From assembly GCA_037127255.1 (NCBI GenBank), contig JBANSL010000016.1:3598501-3662500 (forward strand): a DNA stretch of 64,000 bases. The letters are read 5' to 3'. The translations under genes were made by a program, and so were the position numbers. This DNA comes from Persicaria tinctoria (Eukaryota > Streptophyta > Magnoliopsida > Caryophyllales > Polygonaceae). The first letter of the stretch is position 1. The number at the start of each line of letters is the position of its first letter. Under the pieces are notes generated by a model. The model saw only the letters and a program-made list of their open reading frames with translations, was not told where the DNA came from and did no database searches. Shown one piece after another: positions 1 to 11,118 of the stretch.

Positions 1-1580
1 ACGATTAGTGCATGGGTTCCTTGATATATTGAATATGAAACCTGTCTCCATGAGCTGTGACATTTGAGATCTTAAGCTTGAGGCCTCCTCATCCAATGCC
101 TTGGCCTCGGTTGCTTTACTCTCCAGCTGCTCTTCAAACTCTTTTTTCAGATTATTTACCAAGTCAAGCTAAAGTCTCAAACCATTGACCTGCTCCTCGA
201 CTGAATTCACCTGGGCCGAGGCATTGCTTGTGTGCACATCGTGTATCTCCCGCAGAGTAGAGTGTTCTTTCTCCTCCTCATCTAACTTCTCTCTGAGCTC
301 TGAGATTTGAGATCTCAAGCTTGAGGCCTCGTCTACCAATGTGTTGGCCTTGGTTGCTTTGCTCTCCAGCTGCTCTTCATCGTTCCCGGAGTCAAGCTCA
401 AGTCTCAAGCCATTCAACAGCTCCTCGAGTGAATTGATCTGAGCTGAGGCATTGCTTGTGTGTGCATCATGCAGTTCCCACAGAGATGAGTGTTCTTTCT
501 CCCTCATCTAAGTTCTCCCTGAGTTCTGAAATTTGTGGTCTCAAGCTTGAGGCCTCCTCATCCAAAGTCTTTGGCCTCTGTTGCTTTACCCTCCAGCTGC
601 TCTTTGACCTCTCTTTTCTGGTTGATGATCGATTCAAGCTCAAGTCTCACTCCATTCAACTGCTCCTCAAGTGAACTGATCTGAGCCGAGGTATTGCTTA
701 TGTATGCATCATGCATTTCTTGCAGAGATGAACTGATATGAGCTGACGCATTGCTTGTGTGTGCATCATGCATTTCCCGCAGACTGGAGTGTTCTTTCTC
801 CCTCTCCTCCAACTTCTCTATGAGCTGTGAAATTTGAGCTCTCAAGCTCAAGGCCTCCTCACCAAATGATTTGGCCTCTGCTTCTTTACTTTCCAACTGC
901 TCTTTGACTTCTCTTTTTTGGTTGTTCAATGAGTCAACCTCAGATCTCAGATCATCCAGCTGCTCCTTGAGTGAACTGATCTGAGCCAAGGTATTGTTTA
1001 TGGGTGCATCATGCATTTCTTGCAGAGTGGAGTGGAGTGTTCTTTCTCCCTCTCCTCTAACTTCTATATGAGACTGTGAAATCTGATCTCGCAAGCTCAA
1101 GGCCTCCTCACCAAATGATTTGGCCTCTGCTGATTTATTCTCCAACTGCTCTTCGACATCTCTTTTCTGGTTGTTCACCGATTCAAGCTCAATTCTCAAA
1201 CCATTCAACTGCTCCTCGAGTGAATTTATCTGAGCTGAGGCATTGGTTGTGTGTGCATCATGTATTTCCCTCAGAGTGGTGTGCTCTTTTTCCTTCTCAT
1301 CTAGCTTCTCAATGAACTGTGAATTTTGAGCTCTCAAGCTCAAGGCCTCCTCACCAAATGTTTTGGCCTCTACTGCTTTACTTTCCAGCTGCTCTTCCAA
1401 TTCTCTTTTCTGGCTGTTTATTGAGTCCACCACCAGTCTCAGGTCACTTGCTTGCTCCTCTAACTGCTTTATCTGTGCTGATGATTTGCTCATGCGCTCT
1501 TCATGATTCTCCCGCAGACTTGTGTCTCGACTTTGCTTTCTTCAATCACCGCCCTCTCCTGCTCGACTTCATTGGTTATC
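1..1580 (-). pseudogene. Broken CIP1-like coiled-coil repeat gene fragment
   Basis: Minus-strand reading gives at least six tandem copies of a ~79-residue heptad-rich unit with landmarks EEQLNGLRLELES, NQKREVEEQLESK, SFGEEALSLRAQISQ and EKEHSSLREMHDAH. This pattern is like plant COP1-interactive protein 1 and related myosin-like coiled-coil proteins (family recall, not searched). The frame is broken several times. A two-base insertion near 1535 separates the upstream ERAVIEESKVET stretch from SLRENHEERM. A patch near 1030-1080 is out of frame but restored by a second indel. One extra base near 558 makes a stop after KDFG, where other units read FGEEA. At about 167 a TAG replaces a Glu codon. 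The reading then continues to the window edge. It is most likely a fragment of a larger pseudogene; the rest lies left of the window. No introns are evident in the seen part. Confidence 0.7.
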
Positions 1581-1616
1581 TAAGAAATCTTTAGCACAAG
1601 AGAACTGTTTCCATCC

Positions 1617-2845
1617 ACGGGAGCCTTCCGTGACTCGTTCAAGTTTGAGAGTTCAAGAATATTTTGTTAAACATCTATGGTTTTGATACGTACTCTTTGT
1701 TAGGTATTCACTGAAATATGGTTTTGATGCTTCTTGACTGAAGTAGACGAGACTTTGTTTATTAACAGTTTTGGATCCTGGTTGGAGGGGTACTCAGTCT
1801 AGCCTTTTCACAAACTTTATAGCTTTGTTAGCAAGAATATTTTGTTAAACATCGATAAGACTTTGCTTATGAAAACTTGTTTTGTCAACTGGAGGCGTAG
1901 TCTTGGGATGCAATGCATCACCTATTTTGACGACTTATGAAACTTGTTTGGGTTCTGCGGGTTATCTTCAGGCCTCCAAAAGCAATTCTTGCTCAAGAAA
2001 CATCAATACGATGAGCAACACCAATGGCCAAGGGTCGAACATTATGTCACCGACACTGCAAGACTTTAGAAGACAACGATTGTAACTTCTTCAGCCACAA
2101 TGGAACCCAAAATCAAAGTGGAATAGTCTGATGATTCAAATCAAAGTGGAACCAAATAACAATGAATACAAAACATAACAAGCAAAGTGGAACCAAATAA
2201 GAGTGAATACAAAAAAATAACCAAATAAGGAAAATAAATCAAACTAAACAACACTCCCACCCAAAGTGGAACCACTCTCCGCAGAGCTTGCAAAGGGACG
2301 GGCAAGTGACGTGGGTGTGGTCGTGGGCATCACAGTTGGTGCACCGTCTAAGGTAGTCGCTCGCCACGTGACCTCGAGCGTAACAAATGGTGCACCGAGC
2401 CCTTTTAGGGCAAGCTCGTTAAAAGTGTCCTGACCACCCGCACATATAGCATACGGGTGGATGCAGGTCATGCCCAATCCTATGACAACGTTCGCATCGC
2501 GACTCGTTATCGCAGAGTCGCGAGCTGTGACTGGAAAAATTATATAATAAAAATTCTTTAAAATATTTAAAATAATACAGAAAACACTTACAATATTTAA
2601 TTTAAAGAATGGTTTTAAGACTTACTCGGGTTGGCCGCATTTGACACACATTATTGGATTTGGGCAATAATTAGTTGCATGTCCAACCTCTTTGCAATTT
2701 AGACAATAGCCCATCCTGCAAAAATAAATAAATAATTATACTTAAAATTTAAAATCCTATTGATAAATTAATACTATAAATTATACTACTAAGAAATGGT
2801 AATAAAAATTACACAAACATTAAATTGAACAAAAGAGGCATTGAC
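1617..2845. repeat. Duplicated block, copy A
   Basis: About 1.2 kb that recurs at 15142-17525 in the same orientation with high identity. Both copies share the run from GCCTTCCGTGACTC through a plus-strand stretch around 1880-2085, the zinc-knuckle exons and the end at ATTGACTTTGG. Copy A lacks the extra sequences found in copy B at about 15800-15970, 16311-16372 and 16508-17412, so it can serve as an empty-site reference. No terminal inverted repeats or target duplication were seen at the block ends. It could be an unclassified mobile element or a local segmental duplication. Confidence 0.75.
2283..2715 (-). pseudogene. Multi-CCHC zinc-knuckle gene remnant, copy A
   Basis: Two minus-strand exons can be read. 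Exon 2626-2715 follows a TTTTTGCAG acceptor and encodes GYCLNCKEVGHATNYC then PIMCVKCGQP, ending at a GA/GTAAGTC donor. Exon ~2283-2530 starts after TTTTTCCAG and joins in phase to give CVKCGQPDHSSRLC, CERCHRIGHD, CYMCGWSGHF, CTICYARGHVASDY and CTNCDAHDHTHVTC. That makes about six C-x2-C-x4-H-x4-C knuckles, as in CNBP/GIS2-like nucleic-acid binding proteins (family inference). A TAA at 2419-2421 interrupts the fourth knuckle where copy B reads HFYRAC. The fifth knuckle has lost its last Cys. About 12 bp are missing after GHD relative to copy B. Upstream exons were not found. Confidence 0.65.
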
Positions 2846-3295
2846 TTTGGGGTCGTTTGGTTTTATGAAAATAGGCCCATTAAATTGAAGGTTAGAACTA
2901 GGCCCAATTATGTAAAATTAATGGTTCGGTTTGAAGATTACCGAGACATCATTCTATGGATTTTCAATGTTTCTATAACTCGTTTAGAGAAGAAAAAAAG
3001 AGATTTAAAAAAAAAATCAATTTCCGATTATAAACTCCCTCACTCCCGGCAAAAATGGAGGACGATTATAAACTCCCTACACTATAGTAAGGCGGTGCCA
3101 CTGATATCGATCTCGTGTTCACTCCGCCGCCGGCCGCCATCACAACCTCCAACTTCGCATCAAGTACTGCCCGCATCAGCTGCTATGTCGGTCGCGTTTT
3201 CCTCTGTCGTCTCTGAGCAAAGCGATTGAGAGAGTTCGGGGGACAGACGATGCGCATCTGTTTAAGGTTGAAAGGAAAGGAGGTGGAAAAACTAA
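2846..3295. other. Non-genic stretch with MITE-like start
   Basis: It begins GGGGTCGTTTGGTT, a sequence typical of plant MITE ends, right at the end of duplicated block A. There is a short direct repeat of GATTATAAACTCCCT near 3023 and 3063. A GC-rich patch (3110-3240) is open on the plus strand, but no protein was recognised and no complete element could be delimited. Confidence 0.3.
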
Positions 3296-3726
3296 GGGCT
3301 TGTTTGTTTGGACGAAGGGAAAGGAAAGTAAAGGAATCATTTTAAGAGAAAGGAAAGGGAAGGGAAACGGTTAAACTCCAATTTTGTTTGGTTGATTTAA
3401 AAGATGAATCATTACTTTCTTCATTACCTTTTCAAGTGTTTGTTTGATTTAAGGAAAGGAAAGAAAAGAAGACAATCAATAAGACCTTTGTATTTTATTT
3501 TATTTTTTTATCGTTTCATAAAACTATTACAAAATGATATAAGAAAGATGGACAAATATAGGAAGAAGATCATATGAAATCATCTATATTGTTCAATTTA
3601 AACGATAAGTTTTACACTTGAAGTAGACATCGATTCACTCGTCAACCCACAGATATGAAATCCAACCGTTTAGAAACACACGGTCACTAGTACAAACCCA
3701 CATATATGAAATCCGCCAGCTAATAT

Positions 3727-3885
3727 TCATCTAGCAATATCGCTATCCCTACTTTTCCCGGAGTTGTATCCATCTGAATCCTCTCCACCATTTTTGTTGT
3801 ATGAGCCGCTTGCGCGCCCACGCCTGCGTCCTCCGTAGGGTCTTAGTGAGCCATCATCACGCCCACCACGTCTTGTGGAATGCAT
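3727..3885 (-). pseudogene. RGG/arginine-rich C-terminal exon remnant
   Basis: A minus-strand frame of 53 codons ends at a stop at 3727-3729 and reads MHSTRRGGRDDGSLRPYGG, then RRRGRASGSYNKNGG, then an acidic/serine end DSDIAR. The Gly/Arg-rich composition is like RNA-binding protein tails such as those of some DEAD-box helicases. The parent gene was not identified. It may be the last exon of the minus-strand gene whose 5' exons lie near 14453-14750, cut apart by the retrotransposon. Codons look non-random, but the evidence is short. Confidence 0.35.
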
Positions 3886-4179
3886 CAAGCTCTCCGATTT
3901 CCATCAAATTCATAATGGAAACACCAATACAAAGTAATTGTGGCGCTTGATGAAAGATTGAAAAAAGAAAGAAGCCCAGATTCATTCTTGAAAACATGCC
4001 AATATGGTGTAGCCATTACTCATTCCCGGACAAAATATTATGAAATCTTTTTAAAAAAAACCACTTGCGAGAGAGAGAGACATAACAAAAATTCACACAG
4101 AATAGAAAAAAAATCCACAAGACAAAAGGTATACTAAGGGACTCGCTAGTCATAAGCCTAAGGCAAAGCCTCTAACCCT
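3886..4179. other. AT-rich sequence before the retrotransposon, no gene
   Basis: Low-complexity adenine-rich DNA with a GAGAGAGAGA run near 4070. The plus-strand reading is lysine-rich and has no recognisable domain. Confidence 0.5.
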
Positions 4180-4184
4180 TATTC
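4180..4184. repeat. Target site duplication (left), TATTC
   Basis: The five bases TATTC precede the TGTAACACC start of the LTR and are repeated exactly at 12858-12862, just after the other LTR ends in TCACA. This marks the insertion site. Confidence 0.95.
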
Positions 4185-5923
4185 TGTAACACCCCGAACG
4201 GAATGCCACAGTGCCATGGGCTCTCCTTGAGCCCATTTCGGCAAGGATCGGTGAACTTAATGAAACATTGCCAAAAGGATAAACACTTCACTAGGTAATC
4301 TTGTCCACAACGTCAAAAGTAAATGTTTTGGACTCAAATCAAATTCCAAGACAATACGTAGCTAAATAGGAGGGTCCATAATCCCAAGCTAGCAATAGAA
4401 ATCTAACAACTAGAAAGGGAAATACTAAACGGTAGCACAAGAACTGACACACCACGAATTAAGCAGTAACATAAATCCCATGGCCTACATCAGCAAATTG
4501 TCAAGTTCAGACCACGTCTCCGGTACGCTCCTTGGTGGGTGCATCTCTAGTACCTGCAGCTGGTGATGCCAAGGCAAGGACCAGCCCACACCAAGGGTTA
4601 GCTACTAAACATTTGCTAGCATGCGGAGAGGTTGTATGACAGAGTAAAAGCATGAAACGGTAATACCTCATAAGTGCATAAACAAACTAAAATAGGCAAC
4701 ACACCCTAATTAGCATACCCTTTACATCCCGTGCATATAATGGAACAATTTGCTATTCGATTGTGCATAAGTTAGCCTGCATATGCCCTTACTTACACGA
4801 GAGATGGTACCATCTTAGAGTAGTAAGTCCCTCGAGCCAGACTTACTGCCCTGGGAACGCTCGTAATGTAATTGTTCCCCTTTTTGGGATGCCAGAATAA
4901 ACAACATATCCCTCATGGTGTTATACGGGAACGCCAAGTAATAGTTCCCCTGTATAGTGGGATGCTTAAATAACAATCCCCTCATATATATACGCTTAAC
5001 TAGCCCAGCATATGCTTAGAAAACAAATATGCAGAGTAACCAATTCAAAAGGAATACACACACTCATACCCTTAAGCCACAAACGACATCTAAGTAGGAC
5101 CATAGCTAAACAAGTCTAAAGAGACTTGCCTGATAGATGATGAACGACGTTGATGGCAGCTTGAAACGCACCCCCAATGTCAATAATCCACTCCTATAAT
5201 ACACAATATAAGAATTCATCACGTTGTCGGGTAATACTCTAGCTACTAAGTTAATTTAGCACCTGCTTGCTTATCTACTGTGTGATTCCACCATTAATTG
5301 CTTACAATCGGTGCACTTACTTTCAAATTACCACAAAATACTTGGAAAGATGCACCTAATTTACAATTGAAAGTGCTGCTAGTTAGCCCAATTGTAAATA
5401 CCCTAATTTATAATTAGAAATGGCACCTACTCAACAATTTCGATGACGATTACAAAATTGACACAACCCCAATTGACCCCTTGAGCCTAGCTGAACTAGA
5501 ATGGCTAATCTCCCTAAGTGCATCCCTACAAAATCTAAATTCATTCCTTAATCATACCAAAATTGCAACGAACTTACCCCCAGTTCACGCCCGATTGAGT
5601 GCTGCCCTCGATCCGACCTCTCGAACACAACCAACTATATACTCCTTACCACTTCTATTGCCTCCAAGATCAGTTTGCCAATTCCCTCGGCTCCGTGGTA
5701 ACCGATAGCAATTACGTGGGTGGAAAGGGGAAGAACACAGTTACTCTTTTCTTTTCTCTCTCTAATGTAAAGGGAACTAGAGAAAAGGAGATTGGTTTCG
5801 TACCCCTCGGGCTTCCTAGCCGGGTCCCGTATTAGCCCAATTCTAATTCTCAAAATACTCCTAAACCCAAGAAAACATAAAAATAATAATTAGACTACAC
5901 GTACCTAGGTAGAGGGTCTCACA
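4185..5923 (-). repeat. LTR (3' LTR in element orientation)
   Basis: 1739 bp, bounded by TG and CA and almost identical to 11119-12857 (constant offset 6934, so no net indel). In element orientation it begins TGTGAGACCC and ends GTGTTACA. Short open frames inside occur in both LTRs and are not genes. Confidence 0.95.
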
Positions 5924-5938
5924 TACTCCCCCCCTTAA
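5924..5938 (-). promoter_or_regulatory. Polypurine tract
   Basis: In element orientation the sequence directly before the 3' LTR is TAAGGGGGGGGAGTA, a purine run of the kind that primes plus-strand DNA synthesis. Confidence 0.85.
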
Positions 5939-5957
5939 TAGAGTTTCGTCCCCGAAA

Positions 5958-8900
5958 CTAGCTTGGAAACAACTCGGGGTAACGCTCCCTCATGCTGGTC
6001 TCGGTCTCCCATGTAGCCTCTTGAAGTCCATGGTTTGTCCATTGCACCTTCACTAGAGGTATCAACTTATTCCTAAGTTGCTTTGTTTGGTGGTCTAATA
6101 TCTTCACTGGTTTCTCCTCGTAGGTGATTCCATCCCCCAACTGGAGATCATCATAGTTTAGCACATGTGTCATATTTGCAATATACTTTCGTAGTTGTGA
6201 CACATGAAACACATTGTGCATCCTCTCTAAAGCAGGTGGCAGTGCTAAACGATAGGCCGACCCGCCCACTCTGTCTAAAATCTCGAAAGGGCCAATATAT
6301 CTTGGGCTCAATTTTCCCCTCTTTCCGAAACGAACCACTCCCCGCATCGGTGATACTTTGATCCACACATGATCACCAACCTCAAATTCTAAGTCTCGAC
6401 GTCGATTATCCGCATACGATTTTTGACGGCTCTGAGCGGTCAACAATCGCTCTCGTATCACAGCTATCTTCTCAATGGAATTCTGCACTACGTCCAGCTC
6501 CATTCCGACGACATCTGACATATCATCCCAACAAAGTGGCGAGCGACACCGTCTCCCATACAATGCTTCAAAAGGTGGCATCCCGATTGAGGCGTGCCAG
6601 CTATTGTTATATGAAAACTCAATTAGGCTTAGGTGCTCTGCCCATCCTTTTCCCCAATCGAGGACGCATGCTCTTAACATGTCTTCTAGAGTTTGTATGG
6701 TCCTCTCAGATTGACCGTCGGTTTGGGGATGATATGATGTACTCATGCGCAGTTGGGTGCCAAGTGCTTGATGAACTAACTGCCAATATCTTGATATGAA
6801 TCGCCCATCCCGGTCAGATACAATAGTCTTAGGAGTTCCATGTAATCTTACAATCTCCTTGATAAACAGTTGGGCTAGCCGACTAGCAGGCCATGTTTCC
6901 CGAATAGCTAGAAAGTGTGCAGACTTAGTCAACCTATCCACAATTACCCATATAGCATCTAACTCACCCTTTGCCTTAGGTAATCCTGTCACAAAATCCA
7001 TAGCTATATCATCCCACTTCCATTCCGGAATAGGAAGGGGCTGTAGCAACCCCGCTGGTCTCCGGTGCTCAATTTTCACTTGCTGGCAAGTAATGCATCG
7101 GGCAACATACTCCGCAACATCGCGCTTCAAGTTACCCCACCAATAATATTTCTTTAAGTCCTTGTACATCTTACTTGTGCCCGGGTGTATCGAGTACGGT
7201 GTGGAATGAGCTTCAGCCAATATCCTTTGTCTCACTTCTCCATCTGCAGGCACACACAAACGGTTGCGGAATCTCAACATTCCATCCTCATGAACCACAA
7301 AGCCAGGTGCCTTCCCTTGCAACGACTCTTCGCGGATGCGTCTCAAAACAGGATCATCTTCTTGCTTTTGTCGGATGTCCTCCAACCATGTTGATTGGAT
7401 CTCCAACATGCTCAAGTGCCCCTTTAATGGTTGAAGTACTACCTCAATCCCACTCTGAATCACTTCCTGCTGCAGCTCTTTCTTACTTGTAAGTTGCTGT
7501 AATATCTTTTCCTGCATCGTTTTCCGGCTCAGGGCATCTGCTACTACATTAGCTTTTCCTGGGTGGTATAAAATCTCCAAATCATAATCCTTAATCAGTT
7601 CCAACCATCTCCTCTGTCTCAGATTTAACTCCTTTTGCGTAAATATGTACTTGAGACTCTTGTGATCTGTGTAGATTTGACAAGTTACTCCATAAAGGTA
7701 ATGACGCCAAATCTTTAAGGCGAACACAACTGCAGCCAACTCTAAGTCATGTGTCGGGTAATTAGTCTCATGGGGCTTCAATTGTCGAGACGCATATGCA
7801 ATAACCCGACCGCGTTGCATCAAAACACAACCTAGACCTTGCCTTGAAGCGTCACTATAAACCACAAATCCATCACTACCATGAGGAGTTGTCAACACTG
7901 GGGCAGTAGTCAATCTCAACTTAAGCTTCTCAAAGCTTTCCTGGCAAGCATCATCCCACACAAATCTCTCCGTTTTGCGAAGCAACCTAGTCAAGGGTTG
8001 GGCAATTTGGGAAAAACCTTCCACAAATCTACGATAATACCCTGCTAACCCTAGGAAACTCCTAACCTCTTTCACACTTTTTGGAGATTCCCAAGCTGAG
8101 ACAGCTTCAATCTTCTGAGGGTCTACCTTTACTCCCGCCGCTGACACAACATGTCCAAGGAAAGTTACTTCAGGCATCCAGAAATTGCACTTTGACAGTT
8201 TGGCGTACATTTGATGTTGTCTTAATACTCCCATCACTATCCTCAAATGCTCGACATGCTCCTCTCTACTTCGAGAATAGACTAAGATATCATCGATGAA
8301 GACCACAACAAACTGATCCAAACACTCGATGAAAACTCGATTCATCAGCTCCATAAACACGGCGGGGGCATTAGTCAATCCAAAGGGCATTACAACAAAC
8401 TCATAGTGCCCATATCTAGTCCTAAAGGCGGTCTTTGGAATATCCTCGTCCCTGATCCTGAGTTGATGATAACCTGACCTCAAATCGATCTTAGAGAAAA
8501 CAACGGCTCCGTGTAGTTGATCTAGCAAGTCATCTATCCGAGGAAGAGGATATTTATTCTTGATTGTAACTCTATTTAGATCTCTATAGTCTATACAAAG
8601 GCGGAGGGTGCCATCCTTCTTTTTCACAAATAGCACCGGAGCCCCCCATGGGGAAGCACTAGGTCTAATGTACCCCTTCTCGCTTAGTTCTTCTAACTGC
8701 TTCTTTAATTCCTGCATTTCTAAGGGTGCCATCCTATAAGGAGCCTTTGAAATAGGTACTGTACCCGACTCAAGCTCAATAGTAAAATCAACCTCTCGGC
8801 GTGGGGGTAATCCAGGCAATTCAGCAGGGAATACATCAGCAAATTCACTCACCACTGGAATATTACCAATCTCTACCTCCTTTGACTCCTCTCGTATCGC

Positions 8901-10868
8901 ATAGCACCAATAACCAACACATCCTTGATTCAACATCTTTACCGCTTTCATGGCATTAATCACTCTTCCAGACTCTTCTAGCCTACGACCTTGGAAAACA
9001 TAATGCGCCCCATCCATTGCATTTACAGTGACGGTCTTATAACGGGTGTCTATGATGGCATGGTGCTTCTCCATCCAATCCATGCCGAGGATAATATCCT
9101 CATGGCATAAGGGTATTACCATAAGATCAGCAACCCAATCTCGACCTTCAAGATGGATTGGACAACCTCTAATCTCCCGATTCCCCTCTACTTGTCTACC
9201 ATCAGGAAAACCCACAACAAAAGGAACACATGCAATGCAAGTAATCCCAAGTCTACTAGCACACACATCCGATATAAATGAATGCGTTGCTCCGGTATCA
9301 AATAATATACTAACGGGCTGAGATTGAATCCAGAGCGTACCTGTAACAATCGGAGCATTAGACTGATTCGCCTTCTTCATCTCGAACACGCGCGGTTGCA
9401 CTACACTGGAGCTAGATCCAGCCCCATTCCCACGTCCTCTACCCCGAGTGGCACTAACATCCGGTTGATGAGAATATGACTGAGTTTGTCTAGGAGGCTG
9501 ACCACGACCTCTTGAATTCGGAGTCGAACCTTGAGACTGTGTTGGCCTAGTAGTGCGACAAAATTCAGCCACGTGGCCGCTAACCCCACATTGATAGCAT
9601 ATTGAAGGCGGCCTTTGACAATCTTTCCTAATGTGATTGGGACTCTTGCAATTGAAACAACGGCGTGCTCCGGTCACCCCTGCTGTACGCTGAGAGCCTC
9701 CCTGTTGATCCAATTTTGGTGGTAAAGGTGGCCTGCCAAAGGGTGCTAATATAGCGTCGTTCCTTCCATTTCCTCCTTGCCAGCTACTTCCTTGAGACAT
9801 CACTGTTTTCTGCCTTTTGCTACTGGAACCATAATCTTGACCAGAAGATGCCAACTCGTACGCCATGGCAGTATCCACATAATCTCTCAATGTAGTGCAT
9901 CTGAATCCGGATACATATCGTTGCACTTCGGATGGAAGCCTCTGAGCAAAATGACATATCTTTTGTTCCTCGGTCACTACCATATGGGATACATGGTGCA
10001 ACTCCTCCTGATACTGTTGAGCAAGTTCAGAAACTGGTATATTCTGGATTTTTGGATTGAAGAAAGCTCTAATGCGAGCATCATGTAAGGGGCGGGGGCA
10101 ATACTCCTGAGTTATCCATTCTGTAAACTCGTCCCATCGTGCTATGCGACCAGTAGGCTTCCGACTCCTCCACCACTTTGCAGCTTTATCCCGTAACAAG
10201 TTCTGGGCTATGGGTACCTTACGATGCGCAGGACAATTGATTCCTTCAAAAACGGTCTCAATCTCAGCAAGCCAATCCTCTACATCCTTGTCCTTCGTGC
10301 CACTAAACATGGGTGGCTTGGCTTTCATCATCTCCCCAAGCCATCTATCAAATACAACTCCCTCACCCTCTGGCTCTGGTGGGGGTGGTTGCTCCACGTT
10401 AGGAGCTCGCGGAGCTGACTGCGCCATAGCAGCCTCAAAAGCTTGTGCCACAGCTGCATCAATCATTGCTTGTATCCCCGCCGCATCAAGAGTTGGTGGT
10501 GCATTTGCTTGGCTGCCAACACCTATCGAAACCCCTTGTTGCTGCCCTTCTCCCTGCGCCCCAACCTCTGGCGCAGCCCGACTTGCGCCGGATTCCCCAA
10601 TGTCATCCTCAACCCGTGGTTGGCTCACCTCAGCATCACCCCTACCACCTCCTCGCCTCTGCACTCCCCTACGACCTCTAGCTCCCCGGCCGCGACCCCG
10701 AGCATGAGGTGGAGGTGCAACGTCGGAGCTCCCGCGACCCATCACTCCACGACCCCTGCCCCTCATTTCAGTTTGGGGCTCAATATCCCTTCTTGCCCTA
10801 CCACGACCAGCGGCTCTAGTTCGCATTTCCACGACTGATAGATGTACACCACCCGTTAGCAACAACAA
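5958..10868 (-). CDS. Gag-Pol polyprotein of the Ty3/gypsy element
   Basis: A single 1636-residue frame without interruption. Order, counted from the first Met: RGG-rich N-terminus (the real start may be Met15, MRTRAAG), retrotransposon gag (about 180-345), two CCHC knuckles (404-417 [14 protein letters not shown] and 424-437 [14 protein letters not shown]), aspartic protease DTGA (524-527), and reverse transcriptase with [17 protein letters not shown] (749-765) and catalytic FIDD (857-860). RNase H YSDAS is at 1004-1008. Integrase has an HHCC finger (H1221, H1228, C1258, C1261) and a D-D35-E triad (D1291, D1352, E1388). A GPF motif lies near 1525, with a chromodomain-like end ATWETE near 1618. 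Gag and Pol are in one frame, so no frameshift is needed. All key catalytic residues are present. Confidence 0.95.
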   Translation of the reverse strand: MLLLTGGVHLSVVEMRTRAAGRGRARRDIEPQTEMRGRGRGVMGRGSSDVAPPPHARGRGRGARGRRGVQRRGGGRGDAEVSQPRVEDDIGESGASRAAPEVGAQGEGQQQGVSIGVGSQANAPPTLDAAGIQAMIDAAVAQAFEAAMAQSAPRAPNVEQPPPPEPEGEGVVFDRWLGEMMKAKPPMFSGTKDKDVEDWLAEIETVFEGINCPAHRKVPIAQNLLRDKAAKWWRSRKPTGRIARWDEFTEWITQEYCPRPLHDARIRAFFNPKIQNIPVSELAQQYQEELHHVSHMVVTEEQKICHFAQRLPSEVQRYVSGFRCTTLRDYVDTAMAYELASSGQDYGSSSKRQKTVMSQGSSWQGGNGRNDAILAPFGRPPLPPKLDQQGGSQRTAGVTGARRCFNCKSPNHIRKDCQRPPSICYQCGVSGHVAEFCRTTRPTQSQGSTPNSRGRGQPPRQTQSYSHQPDVSATRGRGRGNGAGSSSSVVQPRVFEMKKANQSNAPIVTGTLWIQSQPVSILFDTGATHSFISDVCASRLGITCIACVPFVVGFPDGRQVEGNREIRGCPIHLEGRDWVADLMVIPLCHEDIILGMDWMEKHHAIIDTRYKTVTVNAMDGAHYVFQGRRLEESGRVINAMKAVKMLNQGCVGYWCYAIREESKEVEIGNIPVVSEFADVFPAELPGLPPRREVDFTIELESGTVPISKAPYRMAPLEMQELKKQLEELSEKGYIRPSASPWGAPVLFVKKKDGTLRLCIDYRDLNRVTIKNKYPLPRIDDLLDQLHGAVVFSKIDLRSGYHQLRIRDEDIPKTAFRTRYGHYEFVVMPFGLTNAPAVFMELMNRVFIECLDQFVVVFIDDILVYSRSREEHVEHLRIVMGVLRQHQMYAKLSKCNFWMPEVTFLGHVVSAAGVKVDPQKIEAVSAWESPKSVKEVRSFLGLAGYYRRFVEGFSQIAQPLTRLLRKTERFVWDDACQESFEKLKLRLTTAPVLTTPHGSDGFVVYSDASRQGLGCVLMQRGRVIAYASRQLKPHETNYPTHDLELAAVVFALKIWRHYLYGVTCQIYTDHKSLKYIFTQKELNLRQRRWLELIKDYDLEILYHPGKANVVADALSRKTMQEKILQQLTSKKELQQEVIQSGIEVVLQPLKGHLSMLEIQSTWLEDIRQKQEDDPVLRRIREESLQGKAPGFVVHEDGMLRFRNRLCVPADGEVRQRILAEAHSTPYSIHPGTSKMYKDLKKYYWWGNLKRDVAEYVARCITCQQVKIEHRRPAGLLQPLPIPEWKWDDIAMDFVTGLPKAKGELDAIWVIVDRLTKSAHFLAIRETWPASRLAQLFIKEIVRLHGTPKTIVSDRDGRFISRYWQLVHQALGTQLRMSTSYHPQTDGQSERTIQTLEDMLRACVLDWGKGWAEHLSLIEFSYNNSWHASIGMPPFEALYGRRCRSPLCWDDMSDVVGMELDVVQNSIEKIAVIRERLLTAQSRQKSYADNRRRDLEFEVGDHVWIKVSPMRGVVRFGKRGKLSPRYIGPFEILDRVGGSAYRLALPPALERMHNVFHVSQLRKYIANMTHVLNYDDLQLGDGITYEEKPVKILDHQTKQLRNKLIPLVKVQWTNHGLQEATWETETSMRERYPELFPS

Positions 10869-11098
10869 TCTATCGGAAGAAAGAACCCTATATATCTATT
10901 TCTAGATATCATGGTCATAGATAAAGAAAGATGGGCAAGAAAAATAAAATCAACGTACCAGATCGTGGTTGCTTGCAATTGCTGATTCTAATCCCCAACC
11001 CCCAAAGTGAGAGAGAAAAACAAACAAACAAGGATGAACAGAATATAGAAATGTAAATCATGTAAGCGGGAGCGTATTGCACGACTTATACATCGTAA
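10869..11098 (-). other. 5' untranslated leader of the retrotransposon
   Basis: 230 bp between the primer binding site and the gag start. No further conserved signal was recognised. Confidence 0.7.
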
Positions 11099-11114
11099 CC
11101 TCGCTCTGATACCA
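11099..11114 (-). promoter_or_regulatory. Primer binding site, tRNA-iMet type
   Basis: In element orientation TGGTATCAGAGCGAGG lies four bases after the 5' LTR. TGGTATCAGAGC is the complement of the 3' end of plant initiator tRNA-Met. Confidence 0.92.
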
Positions 11115-11118
11115 CTTC

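Noticed and set aside
5481..5853. Short frames repeated exactly at 12415-12787
   Set aside because: They lie inside the two LTRs; no known LTR-encoded protein of this kind.
10144..10838. Plus-strand frames up to 187 codons opposite the gag region
   Set aside because: Shadows of the minus-strand gag-pol frame; no independent support.
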